Assembly (NCBI GenBank): GCA_009693985.1
Contig: SHWE01000001.1
Span: 26,526-90,525 of the forward strand
DNA: 64,000 bases
Direction of reading: 5' to 3'
DNA from: Alphaproteobacteria bacterium
Lineage (GTDB): Bacteria; Pseudomonadota; Alphaproteobacteria; Micropepsales; Micropepsaceae
A program made the position numbers and the translations under genes. Shown one piece after another: positions 8,375 through 18,467 of this stretch (within the stretch, counting starts at the first letter, position 1; each line of letters opens with the position of its first letter). The notes beneath the pieces are model-generated. The model saw only the letters and a program-made list of their open reading frames with translations, had not been told where the DNA came from and did no database searches.

Positions 8375-9592
8375 CTATTCCGCCGCCGATTTGACCTTGG
8401 CGCCCGTCACATACCATTCGGGCAGCATGCGCGGTTGCACGCCTTCGCGTTTCAAGGTGTCCATATATTCCTGAGTGATGTGCGGGTCTTCCATCCAATA
8501 GGGAATGGAGGTGCCGCCTTCGGGAATGTCCATCCCGGTGTAGTCGGTGTGCTTCTCGCCGGGCGGGCCGGGTTCGCGTCCGGGCGAGTGCGGCCCGAAC
8601 CACGCGGTCAGCCGCAAGGGCTCTTTCGACACGCCGAAATGCTGGTGATACCAGCGCGCGCCACCGGGGGCGGCCGACACCAGGCCGACCGGCTCGTAAT
8701 CGATGCGCTGAACCTGGTCGCCCTTGCCGTCCTTGAACGGCGTGACGCCGGCGCGCTCCGGCCAAGTATAGGTGTAGCCCTTGCCCTTGAGGCAGATCAG
8801 CACCGCCGCCGATGTGTGCGCGTGCGCCTTGGAATAGCGGCCGTTCTCGTGCTGCGCGATCCACAGATAGAAGCTGTTGCCCGTCATGAAGGGTTCGATG
8901 CGCCGGTAGCCGGGCGAACGGCGATTGTCGAGCGGCAGATCGCAATTGACGATGTCGGGAATGAAATTGGTCCGCCGCATCGCGAGCCCGCGCACCGGAT
9001 CGGCTTCGACGTCTTCTTTGTACTTGTAGAAATCCGCGTCGGTCGAGAAACGGTCTTGGAATTTGTAGGACGAGTCGAAGATCGCGCCGACATTGTTCAG
9101 AAGGTTCATCAGATTGGGCGCGGTCGTGCCGGCCAGCAGAAGCGCCGGCGACGAGCTCGCATTGACGATGCGGTGATAGGTGTTGACCGGAATCGAGAAC
9201 ATCGATCCCGCCTGCCATTCGAAGATCTGCTTCTTGCCGCTTTCTTCGAGCCAGACTTCGGTCGAGCCGCGCCCTTCGACGACGTAGAAGATCTTCTCGT
9301 AGAGATGCTTCTCGACGTTAAGCGCGCCGGCGCCCGGCACTTCGACGATGTAACAGCCCCATTTGCCTTCGGTGCCGTAGAGCTGGATGTAGCTGCCGCG
9401 CCCGCCGACGCGCTTCCAGGGCTGCATCGGCAGGTCCTGCACGCGGCGCACGCCGAGCCCGCGGAAAATCGGGATGCCTTCGGACTCCATGAAGGCGTCA
9501 TAGGGCGTGACGGGACGCTTGAACGTGCCGAACCCCGCGCGCTTCTCGCCGGAGGGTTCGTGCCAATGGCTCTTGTCGGTGAGGTCGTGCAA
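8375..9592 (-). CDS. Bicupin protein of the aromatic cluster
   Basis: A 405-residue two-cupin protein. The first barrel shows EKIFYVVEGRGSTEVW and YHRIVN; the second has KAHAHTSAAVLICLKGKG followed by WYHQHFGV, giving a plausible His metal site. The predicted start is a TTG at 9592; it aligns exactly with the ATG start of the paralogue at the left edge (both read MHD), and GGAG lies upstream. It is transcribed ahead of the Rieske oxygenase gene. Function is unknown: it could be a ring-cleavage dioxygenase for the Rieske product or an isomerase. An IclR-type palindrome lies 14 bases upstream of the start codon. Confidence 0.85.
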   Translation of the reverse strand: MHDLTDKSHWHEPSGEKRAGFGTFKRPVTPYDAFMESEGIPIFRGLGVRRVQDLPMQPWKRVGGRGSYIQLYGTEGKWGCYIVEVPGAGALNVEKHLYEKIFYVVEGRGSTEVWLEESGKKQIFEWQAGSMFSIPVNTYHRIVNASSSPALLLAGTTAPNLMNLLNNVGAIFDSSYKFQDRFSTDADFYKYKEDVEADPVRGLAMRRTNFIPDIVNCDLPLDNRRSPGYRRIEPFMTGNSFYLWIAQHENGRYSKAHAHTSAAVLICLKGKGYTYTWPERAGVTPFKDGKGDQVQRIDYEPVGLVSAAPGGARWYHQHFGVSKEPLRLTAWFGPHSPGREPGPPGEKHTDYTGMDIPEGGTSIPYWMEDPHITQEYMDTLKREGVQPRMLPEWYVTGAKVKSAAE

Positions 9593-9605
9593 GGGATGCG
9601 CTCCG

Positions 9606-9626
9606 TTTGTTCGCTAAACGAACAAA
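9606..9626. promoter_or_regulatory. Palindromic operator, IclR-type
   Basis: TTTGTTCG-CTAAA-CGAACAAA is an exact 8-bp inverted repeat with a 5-bp spacer, just upstream of the bicupin/Rieske transcript. A further half-site (ACGAACAG) follows at about 9637-9644. TGTTCG...CGAACA half-sites are typical of IclR-family regulators of aromatic catabolism (PcaR/PobR type). No regulator gene of that family is in the window, so the regulator identity is inference. The rest of the gap to 9789 shows no gene. Confidence 0.5.
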
Positions 9627-9789
9627 TAATATCAATAACGAACAGACTAAACCGCGCGGCCCGCGAGTCAAGACAAGTCGCCGCTTAAGTAGATTCCGAA
9701 GCTAGAAACGATGCTGCGCGCGTGAGGTGATGCCACCGCGAGGTTCCGGCCACCGGCTCGTCCCCCACGCCCCGCCATAGGAGATATTT

Positions 9790-10098
9790 ATGCGCGTGCT
9801 CATCGCCGCCAGTGTTCTCATTCTCTCGGCCCTTCCAGCTTCCGCCGCCGCTGTTGCGGGCAACGCAGAGGCGGGGCGCCAACTTGTCACGCGGTCATGC
9901 ACAACCTGTCACGCAACGAATACGGCCACCAGCGCCACCGATGTCGTGCCTCCGCTTTCGGTACTCGCAAAAAACAATAAAGAGCGGCCGGCCTGGATTC
10001 GTGGTTGGCTGATGGAACCGCATCCGCCGATGCCGAATATTTCGCTTTAGCGCCAGCAGATCGACAACATCGTGGCCTATCTGAATACGCTGAGTTGA
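9790..10098 (+). pseudogene. c-type cytochrome broken by an in-frame TAG
   Basis: The reading frame opens with a signal peptide (MRVLIAASVLILSALPASA), then shows the haem motif CTTCH and the axial-ligand region MPNISL. Codon 10048-10050 is TAG, after which the same frame continues as RQQIDNIVAYLNTLS to a normal TGA at 10098. That continuation is the usual last helix of small class I cytochromes c, so a single-base change has truncated a gene of 102 residues to 86. Haem attachment might still occur, but the C-terminal helix that packs on the haem is lost. No close operon partner; it stands alone between the aromatic block and the lig operon. Confidence 0.8.
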
Positions 10099-10255
10099 TA
10101 CCCCGGCAGCCGCCAGAGACGGCGCCAGCGGGTCATCGCCCGTTGTGCGCCGCGAACTCTATTGAGCTTGCTTGTCGAGCGGCCTATGAATGACAATTAA
10201 GCTGCGGCTCCGGCGGAGCTTGCGATAATCCGTTATAAACACAGGGAGATTTGCC

Positions 10256-10945
10256 GTGAGCGTGGTCGTCCGCAACATAAACCGGGTGGCCCCGGAAACG
10301 GTCGCTGGCTATGCCGGGATCGGCGTCGCTACCGTGCACGAAGCGCAAGGGAGGAAGGGTCTGCTCGCCTCCAACATGCGGCCGATCTACCGCCCGGTCC
10401 ACATTGCCGGACCCGCCGTCACCTGCGAGGTCGCGCCGGGCGACAATTGGATGCTCCACGTCGCGGTCGAACAGTGCCAGAAAGGCGACATCCTCGTCGT
10501 CGCGCCGTCGAGCCCGTGCGAGGACGGCTATTTCGGCGAGCTGATCGCGACCCAATTGAAGCTGCGCGGCGTCAAGGGGTTGATCCTCGAAACCGGTTGC
10601 CGCGACATCGCCGAACTGACCAAGATGGAATTTCCGGTGTGGTCGAAAGCGGTCTTCGCGCAGGGCACGGTCAAGGAAACGGTCGGCGACGTGAACCTGC
10701 CGCTCGTCTGCGCCGGGCAATTGATCAATCCGGGCGATTTGATCGTCGCCGACGATGACGGCGTCGTGGTGGTGCGGCGCAAAGAGGCGGCCGATGTTCT
10801 GAAGATGAGCATCGAGCGCGAAAAGAAGGAAGCGCAAAGCCGCGAGCGTTATCTACGCGGCGAACTGAGTCTGGACGTTGCCAATATGCGCGGGCGCCTG
10901 GCCGAGAAGGGCCTCAAATATATCGACACCCCCGCGAAGGATTGA
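10256..10945 (+). CDS. ligK: 4-carboxy-4-hydroxy-2-oxoadipate (CHA/HMG) aldolase, LigK type
   Basis: A 229-residue RraA-fold aldolase. LigK splits 4-carboxy-4-hydroxy-2-oxoadipate into pyruvate and oxaloacetate, the last step of protocatechuate 4,5-cleavage. The active-site signature is visible as GELIATQLKLRG followed by ETGCRD, with Arg116 and Asp117 as the conserved pair. Start is a GTG with GGGAG upstream. First gene of the lig operon, followed seven bases later by an oxidoreductase gene. The 157-bp gap upstream probably carries the operon promoter; ATAATCCGTTAT near 10228-10239 is a small dyad that could be part of a LysR-type site. The true RraA RNase inhibitor lacks this context. Confidence 0.88.
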   Translation: MSVVVRNINRVAPETVAGYAGIGVATVHEAQGRKGLLASNMRPIYRPVHIAGPAVTCEVAPGDNWMLHVAVEQCQKGDILVVAPSSPCEDGYFGELIATQLKLRGVKGLILETGCRDIAELTKMEFPVWSKAVFAQGTVKETVGDVNLPLVCAGQLINPGDLIVADDDGVVVVRRKEAADVLKMSIEREKKEAQSRERYLRGELSLDVANMRGRLAEKGLKYIDTPAKD

Positions 10946-10952
10946 TCCGGGC

Positions 10953-11852
10953 ATGGCCGCTTTCTCGCGCGTCGCACTGATCGGGTTTGGCGAGGTCGGG
11001 CAGACCCTCGGCGCCGATCTGTTGGCGGCTTGTGCGAGCGTGGCGGCTTACGATGTGCTGTTCGCGCGTGCCGACAGCGCGCCGTCGCGTGCGCTGGCGA
11101 ACATTCGGTTGCGCGCGGCGAAATCGGCACAAGAAGCGGTGAGGAGCGCGGAACTCGTCATCAGCGCGGTGACCGCGGCCTCCGACGTCGATGCGGCGAA
11201 GAGCGTCGTGCCTGAATTGGAGAAGGGTGCGTTCTATCTCGACCTCAATTCCGTCTCGCCGGGCGTTAAGCAGGCTTGCGCGAAAATCATCGAAGAGGCG
11301 GGCGGCCGTTACGTCGAAGCCGCAGTGATGACGCCGATCGCACCCAAACGCATCGCCTCTTCGATGCTGCTCGGCGGACCGCACGGCGCGGAATTTCAGA
11401 TGCGCGCCGCGCCAACCGGGTTCACCGGCGCGAAAGTGTTTTCGCCCATTATCGGTCAGGCTTCGGCCACCAAGATGTGCCGCAGCGTGATCATCAAAGG
11501 AATAGAATCCCTGCTCGCCGAATCCATGCTGACGGCGCGCCATTACGGCGTCGAAAAAACGGTGCTCGATTCCCTCTCCGATCTCTTGCCGGCGGGCGAT
11601 TGGGAAAAGATCGCGACCTATTTCATCTCACGCACACTCGAGCACGGCACGCGCCGCGCCGAAGAGATGCGCGAGGCCGCCGAGACGGTTCACGAAGCCG
11701 GACTGGAACCATTGATGGCGAACGCCACCGCGATGCGCGAAGATTGGGCGGCACAATTCAAATCCGCTCTCACCGAAACCAATCTCGGCGCCATGCTCGA
11801 CGCCATCCGCAACGACATCGAAAAACAGGCCGCGCGGAAGGCCGCCGAATAA
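10953..11852 (+). CDS. NAD(P)-binding DUF1932 dehydrogenase in the lig operon
   Basis: A 299-residue protein with an N-terminal Rossmann domain (VALIGFGEVGQTLG, glycines 11, 13 and 16) and a C-terminal helical DUF1932 domain, the architecture of the 6-phosphogluconate/3-hydroxyisobutyrate dehydrogenase superfamily. The ATG at 10953 comes seven bases after ligK. It is not one of the classical protocatechuate 4,5-cleavage enzymes. It might act on a side product of the route, or replace a missing function such as the oxalomesaconate tautomerase, which is absent here; both ideas are inference. The tight spacing on both sides says it belongs to the operon. Confidence 0.8.
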   Translation: MAAFSRVALIGFGEVGQTLGADLLAACASVAAYDVLFARADSAPSRALANIRLRAAKSAQEAVRSAELVISAVTAASDVDAAKSVVPELEKGAFYLDLNSVSPGVKQACAKIIEEAGGRYVEAAVMTPIAPKRIASSMLLGGPHGAEFQMRAAPTGFTGAKVFSPIIGQASATKMCRSVIIKGIESLLAESMLTARHYGVEKTVLDSLSDLLPAGDWEKIATYFISRTLEHGTRRAEEMREAAETVHEAGLEPLMANATAMREDWAAQFKSALTETNLGAMLDAIRNDIEKQAARKAAE

Positions 11853-11865
11853 TCAGGGGACATCA

Positions 11866-12885
11866 ATGATCATCGATTGCCACGGCCATTACACGACGGA
11901 ACCCAAGCCCCTGATGGATTTCCGTCAGAGACAGACCGCCGCCTTCAAGGACAAGGCGAAATTGCCGTCCTTTGCTGAGGTGAAGATCAGCGACGATGAA
12001 TTCCGCGACAGCGTTTCCGGCAATCAATTGCGCATCCAGAAGGAGCGCGGCACGAACCTGACGCTGTTCTCACCGCGCGCGTCCGGCATGGGCCATCACG
12101 TCGGAGATGCCGAAGTCTCCTTGCAATGGTCGCGCGCCTCCAACGATTGCATCCATCGCGTTTGTACCCTCTACCCCGAGAACTTCATCGGGGTTTGCCA
12201 ACTCCCGCAATCGCCGGGCGTTGCGCCGGAGAATTGCATTCCCGAACTCGAACGCTGCGTGAAGGAGCTGGGCTTCGTCGGCTGCAATCTCAATCCCGAT
12301 CCGTCGGGCGGAAGCTGGACCGCGCCGCCGCTGACCGACCGTCATTGGTACAAGCTCTATGAGAAGATCGTCGAGCTCGACGTGCCGGCGATGGTCCATG
12401 TCAGCATGTCGTGCAATCCCGCCTTTCACACGACGGGCGCGCATTACATCAATGCCGACACGACGGCATTCATGCAGCTCATCACCGCCGATCTGTTCAA
12501 GGACTTCCCGACGCTGCGGCTGATCATTCCGCATGGTGGCGGCGCGGTACCCTATCATTGGGGCCGCTATCGGGGCCTGGCGCAAAATCTCAACCGGCCG
12601 CCGCTGCACGAGATGATGAAGAACAATGTCTTTTTCGACACCTGCGTCTACCACCAGCCGGGAATCGACCTGCTCGCCAAGCTGATCCCCGCCGACAATA
12701 TTCTCTTCGCCTCCGAAATGCTGGGCGCGGTGAAGGGCGATGATCCGACGACGGGCAAGCCCTATGACGACACCAAGCGCTATGTCGATGCGCTGCCTCT
12801 CGATGCTGGGGACAAGCGCAAGATCTTCGAGACCAACGCGTTGAAGGTCTATCCGCGGCTCAAGCAGAGGCTCGGCGTGCATTGA
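11866..12885 (+). CDS. ligJ: 4-oxalomesaconate hydratase
   Basis: A 339-residue amidohydrolase-fold hydratase that adds water to 4-oxalomesaconate to give 4-carboxy-4-hydroxy-2-oxoadipate. It matches the LigJ family from end to end: MIIDCHGHYTTEP with metal-binding His6 and His8, GNQLRIQKERG, LNPDPSGGSWT, IPHGGGAVPYHWGR and the C-terminal FASEMLGAVKG. Length is normal for LigJ. It lies 13 bp after the DUF1932 gene and its TGA overlaps the TTG start of ligI, so the two are probably translationally coupled. Confidence 0.93.
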   Translation: MIIDCHGHYTTEPKPLMDFRQRQTAAFKDKAKLPSFAEVKISDDEFRDSVSGNQLRIQKERGTNLTLFSPRASGMGHHVGDAEVSLQWSRASNDCIHRVCTLYPENFIGVCQLPQSPGVAPENCIPELERCVKELGFVGCNLNPDPSGGSWTAPPLTDRHWYKLYEKIVELDVPAMVHVSMSCNPAFHTTGAHYINADTTAFMQLITADLFKDFPTLRLIIPHGGGAVPYHWGRYRGLAQNLNRPPLHEMMKNNVFFDTCVYHQPGIDLLAKLIPADNILFASEMLGAVKGDDPTTGKPYDDTKRYVDALPLDAGDKRKIFETNALKVYPRLKQRLGVH

Positions 12886-13763
12886 ACAAGAATTCCAATC
12901 CGCCCTATATCCCGTTTCATCCGAACCCGTCGAAGCCGCGCTTTCAGCCGCCGGCGGGCGCGGTGGATTCGCATTGTCATGTCTTCGGGCCGGCGTCGCG
13001 CTTTCCCTATGCGGCGGAACGCAAATACACGCCCGTCGATGCGCCCAAGGAAAAGCTGTTCGCCCTGCGCGATTTTCTCGGCTTCGACAAGAACGTCATC
13101 GTGCAGGCGAGCTGCCACGGCACCGACAATGCGGCGCTCGTCGATGCGCTGGTCAATTCCAACAACAAAGCGCGCGGTGTCGCAACCGTTGGCGAACAGA
13201 CGAGCAAGCAGGAGCTGCAAGCGCTCGACAAAGCGGGCGTGCGCGGCGTGCGCTTCAATTTCGTCAAGCGCCTGGTCGATTTCACCCCGCGCGACGTGCT
13301 GGAGAAGATCGCCGCCACCATCGCGCCTATGGGCTGGCACATCGTCGTTTATTTCGAGATGCCGGATCTGCCCGAGTTGGAATCCTTTTTCACTGCGCTG
13401 CCGACGCTCGTCGTCGTCGATCACATGGGCCGTCCCGACGTGAAGAAGGGCATCGACCATCCCGAGTTCCAGCGCTACCTCAAGCTGCTCGATGCCCACG
13501 ACAACATCTGGAGCAAAGTCTCATGTCCCGAGCGGCTGACGTCGCAAGGCGCGCCCTATGACGATGTCGTGCCCTTCGCGCGCGCCCTCGTCGAACGCTA
13601 TCCAAATCGCGTGCTGTGGGGCACCGACTGGCCACACCCGAACATGCCGGTCGAAGCGCCCGACGACGGCGTTCTCGTCGATGTGATCCCGAGGATTGCC
13701 CGTAACCCCGAGTTGCAAGAGGCGCTGCTTGTCCACAATCCGATGGCGCTCTATTGGAGTTAG
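12882..13763 (+). CDS. ligI: 2-pyrone-4,6-dicarboxylate lactonase
   Basis: A 293-residue amidohydrolase-superfamily lactonase that opens 2-pyrone-4,6-dicarboxylate to 4-oxalomesaconate. Diagnostic stretches are VDSHCHVFGPASRFPY (His31, His33), VQASCHGTDN, GVRGVRFNFVKR, VVVDHMGRPDV and WGTDWPHPNMP. The start is a TTG that overlaps the ligJ stop codon (TTGA); no later ATG precedes the conserved region. The ligA start follows three bases after its stop. Confidence 0.93.
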   Translation: MNKNSNPPYIPFHPNPSKPRFQPPAGAVDSHCHVFGPASRFPYAAERKYTPVDAPKEKLFALRDFLGFDKNVIVQASCHGTDNAALVDALVNSNNKARGVATVGEQTSKQELQALDKAGVRGVRFNFVKRLVDFTPRDVLEKIAATIAPMGWHIVVYFEMPDLPELESFFTALPTLVVVDHMGRPDVKKGIDHPEFQRYLKLLDAHDNIWSKVSCPERLTSQGAPYDDVVPFARALVERYPNRVLWGTDWPHPNMPVEAPDDGVLVDVIPRIARNPELQEALLVHNPMALYWS

Positions 13764-13766
13764 GCC

Positions 13767-15003
<1,237 letters not shown>

Positions 15004-15018
15004 CATCAGGGGACGAAC

Positions 15019-15975
15019 ATGAAGATTTGCGTAGTGGGCCAAGGCGCCTTCGGTCAGAAGCATTTGGATGCGTTAAAGCGCATACCGGGCGTCGAAGTGA
15101 CGTCGCTCATCGGGGGCAATCCGCAAGGCACCGAGGACGTCGCCAAGAAATACGGCGTTCCCCATTGGGGCCACGACCTTGCCGAAGGCATCAAACGCGC
15201 CGACGCTGTGATCCTGGCGACGCCGACCCAGATGCACCGCGCGCAAGGCGAGCAGGTGATGCGCGCCGGCAAGCATGTGCTGATCGAGATTCCCATCGCC
15301 GACAATGTCGAAGATTCCGAAGCATTGGCGCGGGTCGCGAAGGAAACCGGGGTTGTCGCGATGGCGGGCCATGTGCGCCGCTTCAATCCGAGTCATCAAT
15401 TCGTCCATCGCCGCATCCAGAAGGGCGAGCTGAAAATCCAGCAGATGGACGTGCAGACCTATTTCTTCCGCCGCACCAACATCAACGCGGCGGGCAAGCC
15501 CCGCAGCTGGACCGATCATTTGCTCTGGCATCATGCCGCGCACACGGTCGATCTCTTCCATTTCCAGACCGGCGAAACGGCGACGGAGATTTCCGCGGTG
15601 CAGGGGCCGCGCCATCCGACGCTCGGCATCGCGATGGATATGGCGATCCTGTTGAAGGTGCCGTCGGGCGCGATTCTGACGCTGTCGCTGTCGTTCAACA
15701 ATGACGGGCCGATCGGCTCGTTCTTCCGCTATATCGGCGATACCGCGACCTATCAGGCCTATTACGACGATCTTGCCGACGGCAAGAAAAATCCCATCGA
15801 TCTTTCCAAGGTCGACGTGTCGATGGACGGCATCGAGCTCGAGGACCGCGAATTTATCGCTGCGATCAACGAGAAGCGCGAGCCCAATGGCAGTCTGGCG
15901 CAGGTGCTGCCCTGCATGCGGGTGCTGGGCAAGATCGAGTCGCTGATCGATCCTAGCCGCGAATGCGTGATGTGA
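15019..15975 (+). CDS. ligC: 4-carboxy-2-hydroxymuconate-6-semialdehyde dehydrogenase
   Basis: A 318-residue Gfo/Idh/MocA-fold dehydrogenase. LigC oxidises the hemiacetal form of the LigAB product to 2-pyrone-4,6-dicarboxylate with NADP+. The Rossmann motif is VVGQGAFG (residues 6-12), and the LigC family pattern is clear in LIEIPIADNVEDSE, HVRRFNPSHQFVH, LLWHHAAHTVDLFHFQTG and SFNNDGPIGSFFRYIGD. The stop overlaps the ATG of the aldo/keto reductase (TGATG), extending the operon downstream. Confidence 0.94.
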   Translation: MKICVVGQGAFGQKHLDALKRIPGVEVTSLIGGNPQGTEDVAKKYGVPHWGHDLAEGIKRADAVILATPTQMHRAQGEQVMRAGKHVLIEIPIADNVEDSEALARVAKETGVVAMAGHVRRFNPSHQFVHRRIQKGELKIQQMDVQTYFFRRTNINAAGKPRSWTDHLLWHHAAHTVDLFHFQTGETATEISAVQGPRHPTLGIAMDMAILLKVPSGAILTLSLSFNNDGPIGSFFRYIGDTATYQAYYDDLADGKKNPIDLSKVDVSMDGIELEDREFIAAINEKREPNGSLAQVLPCMRVLGKIESLIDPSRECVM

Positions 15976-16964
15976 TGCAGAAACGCCAGCTGGGTCTGTT
16001 TTCGGTTTCCGCCATCGGCCTTGGCTGCATGAATCTCAGTCACGCCTATGGCACGCCGCCCGATGCGAAGATTGCGGGCGATGTGCTGCTGAAGGCGCTC
16101 GATCTCGGCTACACGCATTTCGATACGGCGGCGCTTTACGGTTTCGGCGCCAATGAGACGCTGCTCGGCAATGTGCTGAAGATCCGGAGCGGCGAATTCA
16201 TGCTGGCGAGCAAATGCGGCATGTTCCGCGATGCCGAAGGCAAGCGAGAGATCGACGCCCGCCCGCATGTGCTCAAGAAAACCTGCGAAGATTCGCTGAA
16301 GCGCCTGCAAACCGATGTGATCGACCTTTATTATCTTCACCGCTGGCAGAAGACGATTCCGATCGAGGAGAGCATCGGCGCGCTCGCCGATCTGGTGCGC
16401 GAGGGCAAAATCAAGGCTATCGGGCTTTCCGAAGTCTCCGCCGATACGCTGATGAAGGCGCATCGCGTACACCCCATCGCCGCGTTGCAGACCGAATATT
16501 CGCTGTGGACGCGCAATGCGGAAATCGCCGTGCTGGCGGCCTGCAAGAAGATCGGCGCCGCCTTCGTCGCCTTCAGTCCCATCGCGCGCGGCTTTCTCGG
16601 CGGTGAGTTGCGCGATGTGACGGTCCTGCCGCCGAAGGACATTCGCCTTCCGATGCCGCGCTTTCAGGGCGAGAATTTCGCCAAGAATTTGAAGCTGCTC
16701 GACGGCTTTTCGAAGCTGGCCCGCGAGAATGATTGCACGATGGCGCAATTGTCGCTCGCCTGGCTGCTGGCGCAAGGTGATCATGTGATCCCCATTCCCG
16801 GCACCACGCGGATCGATCATCTTGCCGAGAACGCCGCCGCCCCCGATGTGAGATTGAGCACCGAAACGCTGGCCCGCCTCGACGCGCTCATTAATCCCAA
16901 TACGGTCAGCGGCCTGCGTTACCCGGCGGCGGTGCAAGCAGAAATCGACACGGAAGGGGCCTAA
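15975..16964 (+). CDS. Aldo/keto reductase
   Basis: A 329-residue AKR-fold NADPH-dependent reductase. The catalytic tetrad is intact: Asp50 and Tyr55 (HFDTAALYGFG), Lys80 (LASKCG) and His122 (YYLHRW). The C-terminal cofactor site VIPIPGTTRIDHL is also present. The ATG at 15975 overlaps the ligC stop; an in-frame ATG at 15963 would overlap ligC further. It is translationally coupled to the lig genes, so a reductive step on an aldehyde or ketone precursor or by-product of protocatechuate is likely, for instance vanillin-type or dihydrodiol chemistry. The actual substrate cannot be told. Confidence 0.88.
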   Translation: MQKRQLGLFSVSAIGLGCMNLSHAYGTPPDAKIAGDVLLKALDLGYTHFDTAALYGFGANETLLGNVLKIRSGEFMLASKCGMFRDAEGKREIDARPHVLKKTCEDSLKRLQTDVIDLYYLHRWQKTIPIEESIGALADLVREGKIKAIGLSEVSADTLMKAHRVHPIAALQTEYSLWTRNAEIAVLAACKKIGAAFVAFSPIARGFLGGELRDVTVLPPKDIRLPMPRFQGENFAKNLKLLDGFSKLARENDCTMAQLSLAWLLAQGDHVIPIPGTTRIDHLAENAAAPDVRLSTETLARLDALINPNTVSGLRYPAAVQAEIDTEGA

Positions 16965-16969
16965 GAACG

Positions 16970-18397
16970 ATGGACAGCACCCGTCTCAATCGCTTCGTCG
17001 GTCAAATCTGGGACGATGCCGTCGTCCCTTCGCTCGTCGATTATATCCGCATCCCCAACAAATCGCCGTCCTTCGATCCCGATTGGGCCGCGCATGGCTA
17101 TATGGACGATGCGGTAAAGTTGATGGAGGCGTGGGCGCGCGCCCGCATCGCACCCATCAAAGGCGCCACGCTCGAAGTGGTGCGATTGGAAAAACGCACG
17201 CCGGTCATCTTCATCACCATCCCGGGCGAGGGCACCGAACCGGTGCTGCTCTACGGCCATCTCGACAAGCAGCCCGAATTCACCGGCTGGGCCGAAGGGC
17301 TCGGGCCGTGGACGCCGGTGATCAAGGGCGACAAATTATACGGGCGGGGCGGCGCCGATGACGGCTATGCGATGTATGGCGCGCTCTCCGCCGTTCTGGC
17401 GCTGCACGATCAGGGCGTCAAACACGCGCCCTTGCGCATCATCATCGAAGCCTGCGAAGAATCCGGCAGCTACGATCTTCCCTTCTATGTCGATCATTTG
17501 GCTCCGCGTATCGGGTCGCCAGGCCTCGTGGTGTGCCTCGATTCCGGCTGCGGCGATTACGACCGGCTGTGGCTGACGACCTCCTTACGCGGGCTTGCCA
17601 CGGCGACGCTGACCGTCCGTGTACTGACCGAAGGCGTCCATTCCGGGGATGCCTCCGGCATCGTCCCGTCATCTTTCCGCATCGCGCGGATGCTGCTGTC
17701 GCGGCTGGAAGATCAAGACACCGGCGAGATCATCCCGCGCGGGTTCTATGTCGACATCCCGAAAAGCCGGCTAACCCAGGCGACGGAAGCGGCTGCGATC
17801 CTGAACAAGGATGTTTACGCGAAATTCCCCTTCGCCGGCGCGACGAAGCCGATGGCGGACGACCCGACGGAGCTCATCCTCAACCGCACCTGGCGGCCGC
17901 AGCTTGCCGTCGTCGGCGCGGCCGGGATGCCGGCACCGGCCAATGCCGGCAATGTGCTGTTGCCCTCGACGACGCTGAAACTCTCCTTGCGGCTGCCGCC
18001 GACCCTTAAGGGCAACGATCCCATCGCGCTGATGCGCCAGACCCTCGCCAGCGATCCGCCCTATGGCGCGGAAGTCCGCGTCGACGCCGATCCTTTCGTG
18101 TCGGCGGGTTGGAATGCGCCGGAGCTTGCGCCGTGGCTGGAACAGTCGCTGATGGGGGCGGGCCGCGCCGTATTCGGCCATGACGTCGCCTATATGGGCG
18201 AAGGCGGCAGCATTCCCTTCATGGGCATGCTGGGCGAGAAATTCCCCAAGACCCAGTTCGTCATTACGGGCGTGTTGGGTCCGGGATCGAACGCGCACGG
18301 GCCGAACGAATTCCTCCACATCCCGACGGGCAAGCGCATTTCGCAAGCCATCGCGATGGTGCTCGCGGATCATTGCGCGAAATCGTCCGCGCATTGA
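16970..18397 (+). CDS. M20 family metallopeptidase
   Basis: A 475-residue M20 (carboxypeptidase G2/dipeptidase-like) zinc hydrolase. Metal ligands and general base fit LLYGHLDKQP (His97, Asp99), GRGGADDGYAM (Asp130 region) and ACEESGS (Glu163/Glu164). A dimerisation domain insert (VHSGDASGIVPSSF) separates the two halves of the catalytic domain. No signal peptide, so it acts in the cytoplasm. It starts five bases after the aldo/keto reductase and closes the lig transcript. It might free an aromatic acid from an amide or peptide conjugate, which would link it to the pathway; that is inference. Confidence 0.88.
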   Translation: MDSTRLNRFVGQIWDDAVVPSLVDYIRIPNKSPSFDPDWAAHGYMDDAVKLMEAWARARIAPIKGATLEVVRLEKRTPVIFITIPGEGTEPVLLYGHLDKQPEFTGWAEGLGPWTPVIKGDKLYGRGGADDGYAMYGALSAVLALHDQGVKHAPLRIIIEACEESGSYDLPFYVDHLAPRIGSPGLVVCLDSGCGDYDRLWLTTSLRGLATATLTVRVLTEGVHSGDASGIVPSSFRIARMLLSRLEDQDTGEIIPRGFYVDIPKSRLTQATEAAAILNKDVYAKFPFAGATKPMADDPTELILNRTWRPQLAVVGAAGMPAPANAGNVLLPSTTLKLSLRLPPTLKGNDPIALMRQTLASDPPYGAEVRVDADPFVSAGWNAPELAPWLEQSLMGAGRAVFGHDVAYMGEGGSIPFMGMLGEKFPKTQFVITGVLGPGSNAHGPNEFLHIPTGKRISQAIAMVLADHCAKSSAH

Positions 18398-18417
18398 CGA
18401 TGCCGGCGCAAACAAAA

Positions 18418-18441
18418 AGCGGCGCCGTTTCCAGCGCCGCT
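18418..18441 (-). terminator. Rho-independent terminator
   Basis: AGCGGCGC and GCGCCGCT form a perfect 8-bp stem with an 8-base loop. Read on the minus strand it is followed by a T run (complement of the A run at 18414-18418), so it ends the transcript of the secreted-protein gene at 18468. It may also stop the converging lig transcript, with a weaker T tail. Confidence 0.75.
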
Positions 18442-18467
18442 CTTCGTCAAATCACCTTACTTCGGCG

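Noticed and set aside
10256..10945. Annotation as the RNase E inhibitor RraA
   Set aside because: The fold is the same, but the lig operon context and intact aldolase residues favour LigK.
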